Source: Diplonema papillatum (Eukaryota; Euglenozoa; Diplonemea; Diplonemida; Diplonemidae). Taken from it: a stretch of DNA of 64,000 bases. Within the stretch, counting starts at the first letter, position 1, and every line of letters begins with the position of its first letter. Shown here one piece after another: positions 31,277-43,107 of the stretch. The translations under genes were made by a program, and so were the position numbers. The notes beneath the pieces were generated by a model. It saw only the letters and a list, made by a program, of their open reading frames with translations, was not told the origin of the DNA and did no database searches. Where the stretch lies: positions 1 through 64,000 of the forward strand of contig JAPJBO010000340.1 of assembly GCA_030068145.1 (NCBI GenBank), given 5' to 3'.

Positions 31277-34200
31277 AAATTATTCTGCATAGCGGCGGAC
31301 ATCATCTGTGTTCAAGAAACGAAGTTGACGAGTGCCGGGCAGAGAAGTATCCGGATGGCCCTGAAACAAGCCGGCGCCCTTGATGTATGGCAACCCTTCT
31401 TCGGCAGCTGCTGTGTTGGGCGGAAGTGCGGCAACAGCGTCCCATCCCAGGTTACAGGAGGTAGTGCAGGAGTCGCGATTTTCGTCAAGAAAGGCTTGCC
31501 TGCATGTATCGTCGAGCCTTTTGACGCAGCCGAGCAACGTGCCTACGAATCGGCCCGCTTCTTGCATGTACGTGTCGCGACAGGTGTAGGTAAAGGAGCC
31601 GTACACGTGGTGTCATTGTACGGTCACTGTGGCATTTCCGAAAAACCCGAGCGGGAAAGGTTGATCGAGGGATCCCTGTGGGGATTGCGCCAGCGCTTGG
31701 GTGCTGTGCCCCTTGTCGCCGCCGGCGATTTCAACACGACCCCCCTCGGTTCCCCGGCGCTCCGATTCGCCTTGCGCAACGGCTGGTCGGACTCTGCCGA
31801 GCTGCAAGCTGAAGCCCTGGGAAGTCCTGCAGAGTTTACATGTTACCACGGTCAGCCGTCACGCATCGACCTTCTTCTCACCAACGAAGTCGCTTCTGCC
31901 GCTCTCGGTCGCGTGGAGACTTTCGAAGCCGGCCTCCCTACGCACAAGGCGGTCCGAGCCACCTTTAATCTTGCAGTATTCCAACAACTGAACCCGGTAC
32001 TCCGGTACCCCCGGGCAATTCCAAGCACCGGGCTGAGCGGCCTGGACGACCCGAATGCCCTCCGGAACGTCTCTGAGAAGTACCGCCTCGGGGACCCTTG
32101 CCCCCCCGGGCTCGAAGGTAGCCCCCGGGTGAACTTCCTCTGGCAACGGACTTCGCGAGCTGCGGAAGAGTACCTCATCCTCAAATCCGGAATCGAAGGC
32201 AACCTAACCGGGTACTGTGGCCGTGGCGTACGTCGGGAATTGAACTCTCAGCGAGTATCGGCGAGGCCGTCCCCTGAAGGTGCGGGAGCCGATACAGCTT
32301 CTTTGAAGAGAGCCAGGTGTCTCCTTGGGCGCATACGGGAGTACGCAGCCGCCAGAGCCAAATGGGAAAGCACAATCGTCTCCCCTGGCCCTTTGCCCTT
32401 CCAGCTTGAGGGACAGTGGACGAAAATACGCTCCTTTCGAAGTTTCGTGTTGCTGCGCACGGATGGGAAGTGTGCTCTGCCACCCGAGCCGCCGTCAGCG
32501 AAAATCGGAAGAGGCCTCGCGTTTACCGTCTCAGGACTGTGTCGTGACCTGGCGCATAGCACGCTAACTTCGAGATACCTGAAGAGCGCGAGGAGTCAGC
32601 GGGAGCTTCGCGACCCCCTGGGGAAGGAATCGTTCGCTTGGGTGAAGAAAGACGCGCCATCGGGGTTATCGTTTGTAACTGGGGCCGATGGGCGGCTCAC
32701 TGCGAACTTGGCAGAAGTTGACGCGTTGGTGAGGAGGAGTTGGGATCCAGTGCTCCGCATGTACGCCGAGAAGAGGGAACCCGAGTTTGCCCCTTTCTTC
32801 CAGGAGTACAAAGACTTTATCACGCAACACCCATGCAATCTAAATCCGATCACGGCCGAGCGGCTTCGTCAGGTGGCGAAAAAGAAGAGCGTACAGACGT
32901 CTTGCGGTGTCGACGGCTGGCGCATGCGTGAAATCGCCGTTCTGCCGAATGCAATCCTGGAAAGCTTTGTCGCGGTGCTCAACGAGGTAGAGGAAACCGG
33001 CTTCTGGCCCGACGGAGTCCTGGACGCAATGGTCACCTTAATTCCTAAAGGAGAAGGGAGTGATCCACTGAAGCTGCGTCCGATTACTGTCTCGAGCGTA
33101 GTATACCGACTCTGGGCTAGCGTGCGCCTACAGGATGTCATGCTCTGGCAAGAGCTATGGATTCACGGGTCGCAACATGGTTTCCGGCACGGCCACTCCT
33201 GCGACGACGTGGTCATGGATATCGCCCTGTCGATAGAGGAATCACTGACGAACGGTACACCCCTGTGCGGGGTCGCACTCGACTTTGCCAAGTGCTTTGA
33301 CCGCGTCCCTCAGGCCCTGGTGCTCGACTTGATGGAGGCGCTTGGGCTTCACGAGCGTGTGCTGGCACCCTTACGCCACATATACAAGCACCTGCGGCGT
33401 CGCTTCCGGTACCCCTTGGGAGTCGGCGAGATGTTCACTGTCACCAACGGAATTCTCCAGGGCTGCCCGATATCAGTGGTCCTGATCAACGCGCTCCTCT
33501 CTGTTCTCTCGAAGGCCTTGGTCAGCCGAGCTCGGGTGAGTCCGAAGTCGTTCGCCGACGATCTGTACCTGCTGTCGCAACTTGCGAGGCTACTCCAAGA
33601 GGGAATTCGAACCACAGAGGTGTTCGACAGCCTGACAGGCTTTGCCCTCAACGAGGACAAGTCGGTCTCCTTCTCGACGTCCCCAGAGCCTCCTCGCCTC
33701 GTGATCGGTCGCAAAATAATTCGATCGAGCAAAATAGTGAAGGTTTTGGGTGTCCCCCTGGGCACAGAGGGACCCGTTGACAACCGCAGGGCCAACGCCA
33801 CGGTCGAGGCCGCGGCCAGACTTGAGGCGGCGCCGCTCATGCATCGCACGAAGTTCCGCATAATGCAGACGATCGCAGCCTCCGCGTATTACGGGGCGGC
33901 CTACTGCACGAATACAACAGGTGGCTTCGTCAACAGCTCAACGCTCCGAACGGCACTCTCCGCTTGCGTGATCCCTCGATCTAACCGGGCGAAGAGCCCT
34001 CTTGCGGTTCTCTCCCTGGTTGCAAAAGCACACCTGTGTGATCCGGCATGCGCCTCAGGTTTCAGCTTATTCCGCACGTTCGTGAAACAATACGGGAAAG
34101 AGAGGTTTCGGGTGAGGATGGACGCTCTCCTTCGCGTGGGAGCCGACTCGTCTATCAAGGGTCCCGTAGGTCTTATGGCTAATCTTCTGCGGGAGATAAG

Positions 34201-35491
34201 ATTCCTACGGGCCACGCAGCACAGCTTCCAGTCCCTGTCTTTCGACGGGACTCCCGTGTCGCTACTCGGTAAAGAAGCCCCACACCTCTTTCGTGAGGGC
34301 CTGCGTCTGCGCGCGTGGCGTTACTTGACCACACAGAGACAAGGATTTGACGGAATCGAAGGAGGGGTGGACGTACGTGCCATGAATCGGCTTTGGCTGA
34401 ACCGCGCGACGGACCACAAATTGAGTTCCGCGATCAGTCGATGTATTGGGGGAGCGGTGTACTCACGGGAATGGTGCCGCAGGAAGTGGGGTTCGGGGAG
34501 CGGCGACTGCGAGTTCTGCGACAGCGGTGCGACGGGGACCCTGTGGCATTACTACTGGCAATGTCCGGGCCCAGGTTGTAGATGGAACGAGCTGCGATCC
34601 CGGTTTTGCATTGCTGAGGCGATGGTCCGGGACATGCCCCAGTGCTTGTGCATTAGAGGGATACCCCCCTACGGGACCCCTCCTGACCTCCTGGAGAAGA
34701 TCCAGAGGCTGATCGGTACGATCTCAATCGAGATGGCGCAGGCGCAGCGGAGCCTTGCGGCAACACGCCCTTGGGAACTCGCCTCAGGTGCGTCGACGAA
34801 ATACGACGTACACTTAGCAACGGACAGTCGTAAGTTGCTAACGACCAACATCGGAACCCGCTTCGCAGCGACGTTGGTCTTCTGGCTGCGGAGTCTATCA
34901 TGGGTCAGCTCCAACCCTCTCCCGACGACAGGCGTGGAACTCGCGCTTGATTTTGAGGCATTTACGCGTTCGAAGCTCCCAGGGAGAACCTTCGCCGAGA
35001 AGGGGCTGCAAATTGGGTACCTTATGCGAGCTATCAACGACCTGTGCTGCGCCGACTCAGGAGTCGCCTCCTTCCCTGGGAAGTGGCGGCAGGGGGTCTG
35101 TTCCCTCCGCTGTTTTGGTGCGCCGGCTATGCCGGGTTGTACCCACCGCCCACGCTTTGCGGCTGGACGGAAGACCGAGTGGATGTTGGGCAAGCTGGAA
35201 ACAATTTGCGCCCGTAACAGCTGGAACGATGCCGTGCCTGAATATCCGCACGACGTACCCTATGTTCAGTGGGAGTTGAGATTCTCTGTCAAGATGCTAG
35301 CCGCCGCCATAGGGCGGGCTATTGCCAAAAGGAGGAGAGCCCGCGAAACAACGTGCCAACACACGCCTGCCAGGCGGTCTCGTCCGCCAGTCAGAACGCC
35401 CCCGGCTGCGCCACCATCGGTGCAACAATCATCTTTGACAGGGCCACGGCTCGCTCCGCGCCCACGGCGCAACGACTTGCGCCCGCCGTAG
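31277..35491 (+). CDS. LINE polyprotein: AP-like endonuclease, reverse transcriptase, CCHC
   Basis: Open from 31277 (after a stop at 31274) with no credible ATG at the front. Residues are numbered from 31325. Just upstream of residue 1 the frame reads ADIICVQETKL, the endonuclease Glu motif; then GDFN at 134-137, SRIDLLL (Asp182) and PTHK (His207) complete the nuclease core except for its first strand. The RT has ALDFAKCFDR (Asp653), NGILQGCPIS and SFADDLYLL (Asp745-Asp746), all intact. A CCHC knuckle, Cys1062-x2-Cys1065-x9-His1075-x4-Cys1080, lies C-terminal, and the end is Arg/Pro-rich. The long undamaged frame suggests recent activity; the first endonuclease strand is missing or frameshifted. 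The exact LINE clade is not determined. Confidence 0.85.
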   Translation, partial: KLFCIAADIICVQETKLTSAGQRSIRMALKQAGALDVWQPFFGSCCVGRKCGNSVPSQVTGGSAGVAIFVKKGLPACIVEPFDAAEQRAYESARFLHVRVATGVGKGAVHVVSLYGHCGISEKPERERLIEGSLWGLRQRLGAVPLVAAGDFNTTPLGSPALRFALRNGWSDSAELQAEALGSPAEFTCYHGQPSRIDLLLTNEVASAALGRVETFEAGLPTHKAVRATFNLAVFQQLNPVLRYPRAIPSTGLSGLDDPNALRNVSEKYRLGDPCPPGLEGSPRVNFLWQRTSRAAEEYLILKSGIEGNLTGYCGRGVRRELNSQRVSARPSPEGAGADTASLKRARCLLGRIREYAAARAKWESTIVSPGPLPFQLEGQWTKIRSFRSFVLLRTDGKCALPPEPPSAKIGRGLAFTVSGLCRDLAHSTLTSRYLKSARSQRELRDPLGKESFAWVKKDAPSGLSFVTGADGRLTANLAEVDALVRRSWDPVLRMYAEKREPEFAPFFQEYKDFITQHPCNLNPITAERLRQVAKKKSVQTSCGVDGWRMREIAVLPNAILESFVAVLNEVEETGFWPDGVLDAMVTLIPKGEGSDPLKLRPITVSSVVYRLWASVRLQDVMLWQELWIHGSQHGFRHGHSCDDVVMDIALSIEESLTNGTPLCGVALDFAKCFDRVPQALVLDLMEALGLHERVLAPLRHIYKHLRRRFRYPLGVGEMFTVTNGILQGCPISVVLINALLSVLSKALVSRARVSPKSFADDLYLLSQLARLLQEGIRTTEVFDSLTGFALNEDKSVSFSTSPEPPRLVIGRKIIRSSKIVKVLGVPLGTEGPVDNRRANATVEAAARLEAAPLMHRTKFRIMQTIAASAYYGAAYCTNTTGGFVNSSTLRTALSACVIPRSNRAKSPLAVLSLVAKAHLCDPACASGFSLFRTFVKQYGKERFRVRMDALLRVGADSSIKGPVGLMANLLREIRFLRATQHSFQSLSFDGTPVSLLGKEAPHLFREGLRLRAWRYLTTQRQGFDGIEGGVDVRAMNRLWLNRATDHKLSSAISRCIGGAVYSREWCRRKWGSGSGDCEFCDSGATGTLWHYYWQCPGPGCRWNELRSRFCIAEAMVRDMPQCLCIRGIPPYGTPPDLLEKIQRLIGTISIEMAQAQRSLAATRPWELASGASTKYDVHLATDSRKLLTTNIGTRFAATLVFWLRSLSWVSSNPLPTTGVELALDFEAFTRSKLPGRTFAEKGLQIGYLMRAINDLCCADSGVASFPGKWRQGVCSLRCFGAPAMPGCTHRPRFAAGRKTEWMLGKLETICARNSWNDAVPEYPHDVPYVQWELRFSVKMLAAAIGRAIAKRRRARETTCQHTPARRSRPPVRTPPAAPPSVQQSSLTGPRLAPRPRRNDLRPP

Positions 35492-35574
35492 TAGTACGGG
35501 ATAGTAGTGGGGCGACCGGATACTCCTCGGAGAGATGGTCCCTGCACTCTAACTCGTCTCTCTCTCTCTCTCTC
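31277..35574 (+). mobile_element. Near-complete LINE with CT tail
   Basis: One long ORF (31277-35491) followed by ~65 bp of 3'UTR with the AGATGGTCCCTGCACTC signature and a ~20-bp CT tail in place of poly-A. Truncated 3' copies of the same family lie at 45943-46142, 7811-7884, 2812-2971, 8153-8463 and possibly 48585-48641. No clear ORF1 or target-site duplication was found, so the 5' boundary is unknown. Confidence 0.85.
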
Positions 35575-35585
35575 TTATTCTGTAG

Positions 35586-36167
35586 GTGCCCCGGCGGAAT
35601 AGAGTAAACATGAGCCGGTCCGTCCCTATCTCTTGCAACTGCACGAAGTGCCTGCCGCTGTTTATCACAGTGAATCACGATCCACCACGGTCTATCAGGT
35701 CGCCACGACCATCTCTAGTCCCTAGAGCTGCATCGAATTGCCCGGTGCTGTACTCTTCGGTCTATCACGGTCTATCAAGAGGGGATGGACCGGCTCAACT
35801 CAGGTTGCGCGCTGTGTGATGATGATCCGTTTCTATGTGTCCGTAGCTTATCGGACCAGTTAACAATGCATTGTTGCTTACTACAAGTTGATTGCTGCAC
35901 GAGATTCGTTTTTTGCACTCTAATGCTTGCCATGAGCACGATGCCCGCACCTTCATCCACCATCCCCGTTCCGTTCCTTCATGTTCTCGCAAACCGGGTC
36001 TAAGTCCTGCATCGTTCCAGTTATTTGATGTCTGGCCTATTGCTACTTTTATTTCTGTTTTCAAGCGTCATGAGATTCTTGAAGTGAAAAAAGAAGTTGT
36101 TATCTGCCCCGTTGCTTCTCGCACAGCGTCCCACCGCGTCTTTTCACGCCCATCCCGACTAACACAG
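35586..36167. other. No gene recognised; possible intron
   Basis: Lower-GC sequence with several ATCACGGTCTATCA-like short repeats (35690-35780). It could be the intron before the exon at 36168; no upstream exon is recognised. Confidence 0.4.
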
Positions 36168-36419
36168 GACGACGAAGAGGATGAGGACGAGGACGAAGTG
36201 AATCTGCGGCGCGAGCGTTCGGCTGAGAACCTGCCCATTCTGGCGATGGGGGGATCGCGGAAATACTCCCTGCGCCCTCTGGACCTGCACACCGAAAAGG
36301 GGTTCATCGGTTTCGACGGGCCGCTGGATTCCTCGCGGAGTTTCTCCCGTGAAAGCAGCGTCGTGAACAACCCGATCGAGCCAAGGTACGACTTGCCCCT
36401 CCGCGGACGGGAGACATAG
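36168..36419 (+). CDS. Orphan terminal exon with acidic stretch, unknown protein
   Basis: After a plausible acceptor (CTAACACAG) an open GC-rich frame encodes ~83 residues: a run of Asp/Glu (DDEEDEDEDE), then a Ser/Arg-rich tail with RSAENLPIL and SRSFSRESS, ending at TAG 36417-36419. Composition and codon use resemble the other host exons. The rest of the gene is not identifiable in the window, so this may be a stranded copy of an exon. Its final ~80 bp are duplicated just downstream. Confidence 0.45.
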   Translation, partial: DDEEDEDEDEVNLRRERSAENLPILAMGGSRKYSLRPLDLHTEKGFIGFDGPLDSSRSFSRESSVVNNPIEPRYDLPLRGRET

Positions 36420-36433
36420 TATTATTTTACATC

Positions 36434-36515
36434 CGTGAAAGCAGCGTCGTGAACAACCCGATCGAGCCAAGGTACGACTTGCCCCTCCGCGGACGGGAGA
36501 CATATTATTATTTTA
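36434..36515 (+). pseudogene. Duplicate of the orphan exon's end
   Basis: Repeats 36340-36428 (CGTGAAAGCAGCGTCGTGAA through GGACGGGAGACATA) with the final stop context changed to a run of TATTATTATTTT. Ends at an R2 MITE. Confidence 0.85.
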
Positions 36516-36516
36516 C

Positions 36517-36806
36517 ATAAGCGCCAGCTTGGAAGGAAATGCTCGGCGATGCTGCCAGACAAAGAACCGAAGGGATCCTAAGTGCTGTAACTACCGAACC
36601 ACGTGTTGAACGGACGTGAAGTCATGCGGGTCTACCCCTACACGACAAATCACACAAACACAGCAGGTCAAAAGTTCTGAGTGAGAAAACAACACGCGGT
36701 GGTGTAAGCGAAGAACGAATCAGATTGTGTTTGTATTGTATTTGTCCCCTCTACTTCTACATTTCCTCCCTTCCAAACTGAGTCGAAGCAGCTACGTCGA
36801 GTATTT
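36517..36806 (+). mobile_element. MITE-like repeat, family R2, full copy
   Basis: ACATAAGCGCCAGCTTGGAAGG at the left and GCAGCTACGTCGAGTATTT at the right. ~290 bp, non-coding. Confidence 0.85.
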
Positions 36807-39375
36807 TTGAGACAATGCCAAAAGCAGCGTTGGTTCTAATCTCGGTCTACCACCTCGACCTCGCGGTTTTAAAGCACGGTGTTGAATCGAGCTGGATTCT
36901 TCGGACGTGTATTGTTCATTATTGTGTGCAAAACTGTGACCCCAGGTGGGCGACTGCCGACCATGACGGGGGCTTGCACCAGGAGTTTGGAACAGCTAGT
37001 CAGGCCAAGCTCATTGCACAGAGAGAGCTTGCCACATCTTCGGGTGAGATGTTCCGTCTGTGTAAAGACACTCAGCTGTTGCACGGGCCCGAAACCCCCG
37101 TGCAGCTAACGCCGCAAGATGAAAGCAAAAGTCTTGAGCCGAGTGCCGGATGGAGAAGCTGACAACCTCCCACGCTCTATCCGTCCCCCGAAAGATCCCG
37201 TCCCACCCACCCTTCGGAGAGGAGCCACAGAACCCAAAAGCAGCGTCGGAAACTTCGAGCCGACTGACGGACTTTCGACTAGGTAGAAGGGACAAGTAGG
37301 CTATACTTCGATTCAGCCGTTACCCACTTGAAGCCGTGGACCGAAACGCACATACACACTGGGCTATACTCCGCATCAGGTGTTACCCATCATTGAATTC
37401 CACACGCGCACACACACACACACGCGTGGTCGTACTTTCGTGAAGGGAGGCACCACGTTAAAACGGGTCCGCAACACACACACACACACGGGCGCGTCGC
37501 AAATGTCACCAGCGTCACAGCACTGGGCGGAGTGGCCATGCAGGCATCTCGTGCCGAGCCGAGCTCGCCCCGCGAACGGAAGTGGTGCTGCGGGCGATGA
37601 GCCAACGACTCGAACGCCACAGCGGCCTCAAACCCGTTGGTTAAGGCGCATGAGCAGTGGGCGGGATGCGTACAGCCGGAGAGGTACTACGAGGCGGCCT
37701 GGAAGGAGGCAGCAGAGTGGAGGGGAAGGGGGCAGAGAAGGGCTGGCGCACGGCCAACAGTGAAGCGAACAGGGAACATGAACCAGCAGCACACGGGACA
37801 CGAAGCGGGGAGCCATCGTCATACAAAGCTACAGTTCATCAGTGAGGAAGCCAACGGCCTGGGCCATACTCCGCAACAAGGATTACCCATACATGAATTC
37901 TAACACATACACACACACTGCGCAGGCACGCCTCCCCGCATGTTCCCTTTAGTGGCTCAGTTCGACGTCCGTCATCGCCGTCAGCTATGCACACGGGCAG
38001 GTACAGCCCTGAATCGCCCCGCCGAGTGACGTTCGTTCGCACCACTAAAAGGGACGCGTTGATGTTCGTCTAGCCAGCGAACGAGGCCATCTTGGTTACC
38101 CGCCTCGTGAGTGGCTTGGGGGTGCCGACGTTTGCCGCTGAGGGCGCGCGTCGCTCACATGCAGCCCACGGCGCGTGGCCTGTTCACGTTCACTTTTACC
38201 GCCGAATGTCTCGACGTGAGAGCGATCTTTGCAAGCCTGACACGAGTCTGCGAGCGTTTTAACCACGTCAGGCCAGTCGTGAGACCGAAGACGCCGATAC
38301 CCTTCGTTGACGATGCCGCGGGTCACCTTCTCAACTTATTCCTATCCTGGTCGATCCGAGCAAAGCTGAGCCAACCTTGGCAGTTCCATTGAAGACGACA
38401 CGAGCAAGCTTGTGAGTGGCTGCTTTGAGGCGAGCAATTAAGCCTTGCCTTCGGACCGGCTGACCCGTTGTCCAATTGCTGTCGACACGGAAACCTTCTC
38501 CACTTCGGCCTTCGATGTTCTCCATTGAAATACAACCAAGACCTGCACTCATCCACGTTACATCGAGGCTCACGCCCACGACTTCGCGGCGTGCTGGCTT
38601 TGTGATCTCAGTACGCGGCCAACTATGGGTGGACCATCGCCCGAGCGGCGAAAAGCGCAACCGATGAACACCGAGCAGTCGGTGGAGCGAGGCACCCAAG
38701 CGCGCGCCTGAACGCGACGATTCAAGACGAGCTGAAGAGGCGAAAGCATGACACATCACGTGCGAAGTTGACCGCGACGCCGGCGATGCAGATTATCGCC
38801 ACAGATTCTTTGCATTCTAATCTGAACTATCCGGGTCGATCCAATCAAACTGAGGCAGCCGGCAAACCGTCTCGCAACAGAAGCTTGGACAATCCGAATA
38901 GTGAAGGGATATCCATGTCAATTGTACCTGCACCGCAGTCGGTGCAGTGCCTGGATCAGAGCCGCGTGCGCCACGACATTGATGGTCGCTTGTTCCTCAT
39001 ATCAGAGTGCGTACTCATAGCCCCCCTGCTTCTTTCGAAGAAGTTCGGCACTGCGAAAGCGAGCGGCGTCAAAACTCGGCCTGGAAATGACCAGCTTGAC
39101 TTCATCCTCACCACCGTTGACTCTCTCGACGGGCGACGTCATAAAGTATAGCCCGTGCACAGTGCTTGACTGCCTTCGTGACGCTTGCATTTTGCTGCTC
39201 CGGTGCTTTCGTTCACTCGAGGTAGCACACGGCTCCTGCCCCTGGACCCCCGTGATCCCCGTGACGGATCGCCTGTGCTCTAGTAGCACGGGTGGTCCTG
39301 GCTGTGACGAGCTACGAACAGCCGTCTGACAAACCAGACTCGCCCCGCTGTCCTGTCTGCAGACACTCAGATTCC
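36807..39375. other. Gene-poor spacer with CA microsatellites
   Basis: Two short AC runs (about 37399-37424 and 37474-37490). GGGCTATACTCCGCATCAGG and the following ~60 bp near 37361 recur in altered form at 37860. Open frames of 100-140 codons have no recognisable domain. Confidence 0.45.
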
Positions 39376-39379
39376 GCGC

Positions 39380-39590
39380 TGATGATGGTCCGCGTTATGT
39401 GTCCGTGGCTTAAAGGACCGAAACACGGCGCAGACGGGACCAGTGCGGTGTTGAGCACATACCCATTCCAAGCACGTTCTTGCAATCCCCTGTCACGCGA
39501 CCCGCCATATGTGTCCGTGGCTTGAAGGATCGCAGCACGGTGCAGACGGGACCAGTGCGTTGTTGAGCACATATCCATTTCTGCCAATCC
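39380..39590 (+). repeat. R7 dispersed repeat, two consecutive copies
   Basis: 39380-39492 closely matches 23136-23250; 39505-39590 is a second, shortened copy with ACGGGACCAGTGCGTTGTTG. Confidence 0.8.
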
Positions 39591-39845
39591 CGTGGAAAAA
39601 TTCCTCATTCTGCTGCCAAAGAGCCTCTGTGGACGTCTTTCACCGTGCTTTTGAGGCAGAGAAAATTGGCCCACGTTTGGTACCACATCCACCCTACCAA
39701 AAGCTAGAGGGGTTAGCGGCTCGGGTGGTTCGGTTCCCCCCCCTCGCCACGTATCGATTCTCCACCCCTCTACCCGTTCTTGTTGCGTTAGTGGGGAGTC
39801 TGATGAGTACCGCACTATGCCAGCCTTTCGCTGCGCGACCCCGGA

Positions 39846-39896
39846 ACTCTTGCAACTGGCCGCCTCCCCTCGAGTATTTCCTACAAAGCAGGCGCG
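39846..39896 (-). mobile_element. MITE R1 end fragment
   Basis: CTTGCAACTGGCCGCCTCCC through TATTTCCTACAAAGCAGG, the inverted left end of R1. It lies next to the 10-bp minisatellite. Confidence 0.7.
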
Positions 39897-39977
39897 TGTA
39901 GAAGAAAGGTGTATGTCATCAGGGCTTTCGTTGTGCGAGCTTCCCCCGCCCGATTTATCGGGTGGCGCCTGCGTTTG

Positions 39978-40875
39978 TCTGGTTCCGTCTGGTTCAGTCT
40001 GGTTCAGTCTGGTTCCGATTGGGTTCAGTCTGGTTCCGTCTGGTTCAGTCTGGTTCAGTCTGGTTCAGTCTGGTTCAGTCTGGTTCAGTCTGGTTCAGTC
40101 TGGTTCAGTCTGGTTCCGATTGGGTTCAGTCTGGTTCCGTCTGGTTCAGTCTGGTTCAGTCTGGTTCAGTCTGGTTTAGTCTGGTTTAGTCTGGTTCAGT
40201 CTGGTTCAGTCTGGTTCAGTCTGGTTCAGTCTGGTTCAGTCTGGTTCAGTCTGGTTCAGTCTGGTTCAGTCTGGTTCAGTCTGGTTCAGTCTGGTTCAGT
40301 CTGGTTCAGTCTGGTTCAGTCTGGTTCAGTCTGGTTCAGTCTGGTTCAGTCTGGTTTAGTCTGGTTCAGTCTGGTTCAGTCTGGTTCAGTCTGGTTCAGT
40401 CTGGTTCAGTCTGGTTCAGTCTGGTTCAGTCTGGTTCAGTCTGGTTCAGTCTGGTTCAGTCTGGTTCAGTCTGGTTCAGTCTGGTTCAGTCTGGTTCAGT
40501 CTGGTTCAGTCTGGTTCAGTCTGGTTCAGTCTGGTTCAGTCTGGTTCAGTCTGGTTCAGTCTGGTTCAGTCTGGTTCAGTCTGGTTCAGTCTGGTTCAGT
40601 CTGGTTCAGTCTGGTTCAGTCTGGTTCAGTCTGGTTCAGTCTGGTTCAGTCTGGTTCAGTCTGGTTCAGTCTGGTTCAGTCTGGTTCAGTCTGGTTCAGT
40701 CTGGTTCAGTCTGGTTCAGTCTGGTTCAGTCTGGTTCAGTCTGGTTCAGTCTGGTTCAGTCTGGTTACGTCTGGTTCAGTCTGGTAGTCTGGCTCAGTCT
40801 GGTTCCGTCTGGTTCCGTCTGGTTCAGTCTGGTTCAGTCTGGTTCAGTCTGGTTCAGTCTGGTTCAGTCTGGTAG
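39978..40875. repeat. 10-bp minisatellite (GGTTCAGTCT)n
   Basis: About 90 units; the central ~600 bp is almost perfect, with edge variants GGTTCCGTCT, GGTTTAGTCT and GGTTCCGATTGGG. Because 10 is not a multiple of 3 it yields a 30-base coding period, hence spurious LVQSGSVWFS repeats. Confidence 0.97.
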
Positions 40876-42470
40876 TCCGAATGGGCATGTGCAAACTCCG
40901 GCCGGAAATATTACATGAACGTAAGCATACACTTTCAAAGTCATCTTGACACTCGTCACACTCCATACCACCACTCACTCACGCTCGCAATCGCAACTCC
41001 AGGCTGTCAGTCTTATATTCACACTTCCTTCTTCAGCGTTGCGTATAACTAGATGACAAGGGTGAACCATCACATCACTCTCACACATGAGTACGTGTTG
41101 CTCGCTGAGGCAGCACGTAGCCTACACACTCACCCCTCATCCACACCAACTATTTGTGTGTAAAAGCCTACAAAAACTGAGCCAATTCACCCCCTGCCCC
41201 GATTGAATGCCAATGTGGGCTTTCTATTATTTCCCAGCAAATTGCAAGGACATAACCAGTGCATGTTGATGATTTTTGCGCCCTACTAAGCGTTGTTCTC
41301 ATCACAACGCAAGTGTTCCAAACTAGGTAGCCGGGAGGCTTCCGATCTTGTGCTCGTTTAATGCGACACAGGGCAATTCAACGTTGTCGAGCCTTGTCGT
41401 TGGGTTAGAGTGCAAGTAATCTGTGGCGAGAATCTGCATTGCCGGCGCGGTTATGTCTCGAGGCGCGCTTAGTGCTTTCGCTTCTCTTCGACGTCCAGCT
41501 TCATCGATTGCGCGTCGACATCTCCTTCTTCACGGCGGCCGTGTCTAGTTTAGTAGAGTGTTCGCCGCGTAATCGAGATCAGGTCGCTTTCAGGGGGGGT
41601 AGGTGAATTGGCTCAAATACGCACACACTAGCCTTCAGATGCTTCTCAGGTCTTCTCCCTCCTGTGTCGCACAGCTCTTCAGGCCATCGAGCTGGAGAAA
41701 TCAGTCTCCGACTATCCGTGTTCAGTATATGTTTGTTTCACCTTAGTCTATCTTCCTAGTGCCCCGCGGTTACTCTGTTTTTGTGCCCCTTTGTGCGTGC
41801 CGTTCTCTCTTCCAAATACAATATTATGTTCATGGTGGGCCAGTTTTAGCGAAGGAGCAGCCGGCAGGCAGTTTGACTGTTCCCTGCTGTTGATCCACTT
41901 GCGACTGCCCCGTCGTCGGCAACTCAGGTCCACCTGCAACCACCAACGATGCTTCACGCACACCGCGTGGTCGTAAGGGTTAAATTTCCGTTCCGAACCA
42001 CCGCTATCGAACCCCCGAAAAGACGCGACGTCGATGGAGAGCACTTCGATCACCGGGTGAACAGCAGGAGAAGTGGCTCCGCATTCGTCCCGGGCCGTCT
42101 TTGATCTGATGGTCAGTGATTTATATTGTGGGTGAGGGGGTTCCTCATGAAAAAGAGTCAGAACGTGTGATACTTATCCAACGATGGAAAGACGGCAGCT
42201 GCTCCCTTGTGGGGTTGTTAGGGTCTTCGGATCCGTAGCTTATCCGTTTCCAGCGAAAAACGGGCTTCGGCTCGCGAATCCTCGTTTGGAGACACCAAGT
42301 CAGGTGGGGAGTTTGGCTGAGGCGGCACATCTGTTACACAGTAACGCAGGTGTCGCAGCACACGTGTAGACAGCGGTCCATCCCCCCCCCGTGATATCTG
42401 AAGTTAGAACGCAGAATCCGTAGCGATGGCCTGCATTAGTCACTGTGTGACTACCTCTTCAACTTTGCCG
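40876..42470. other. No gene recognised
   Basis: 1.6 kb without recognisable coding sequence or repeats. Base composition is lower in GC than the exons. Confidence 0.5.
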
Positions 42471-42597
42471 TGTCGTACCATACCGTGATACAGCACCAAG
42501 CAATTCTATGCAGCTCCAGGGGATGGAGATGGACCTGGAGCGACAGGCACTGGAGCAGCGTAGTGCGCCGCGATAGACAGCGACGCAGGCAGTGCGA

Positions 42598-42705
42598 TGC
42601 AGCTCCAGGGAATAGTGGTGTCCAACTCCTTTTGAACCTGCCACCACCCAGATGAAGAGCCCAAGCCTCAATGAGGCGAGCTGAGTGAAAAGCCAAATTA
42701 TAAGC
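42598..42705. repeat. Dispersed ~110-bp repeat (R8), copy 1
   Basis: Shares CTCCTTTTGAACCTGCC and AGCCTCAATGAGGCGAGCTG with 43612-43735. Contains the palindrome GCCTCAATGAGGC. Confidence 0.75.
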
Positions 42706-43107
42706 AGCAGTGCAACCTTCACCCCCCAAAGCAGCGCTTTGCGGACAGTGCACGTAGGGGATCCTTGATCTACATGCACCGTGCAAAGCGTGTGTCTCGG
42801 AGGTCAGTGTCAGTATTATTTATGAGCCCCGGTCTTTATATTACCTGGTGATCTGGACCTTTTCGGATGCAGCCTGTGCCAGCCCACCTGCTGGGAGGCC
42901 CCAAGCCTCCCACAATTGCGGGTTGGAGAGTAGTTGCCGCATTTTAGTCAGGCTTCACCGGGCTGCTTCAGGGGCAGGCCTTGACCCCCGGATGCAACGG
43001 ACACAAGCCAACCAAATGTTGTCCCAGGGCGCTGAGAGAGGATACTGGTAGATAGTACACACCTCATGGGTGTAAATTGGTATGTACGGTGGTATGTAGA
43101 TACCACA

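Noticed and set aside
39909..40787. Open frame of 292 codons with LVQSGSVWFS repeats
   Set aside because: A direct consequence of the 10-bp repeat lacking stop triplets in its 30-base cycle.
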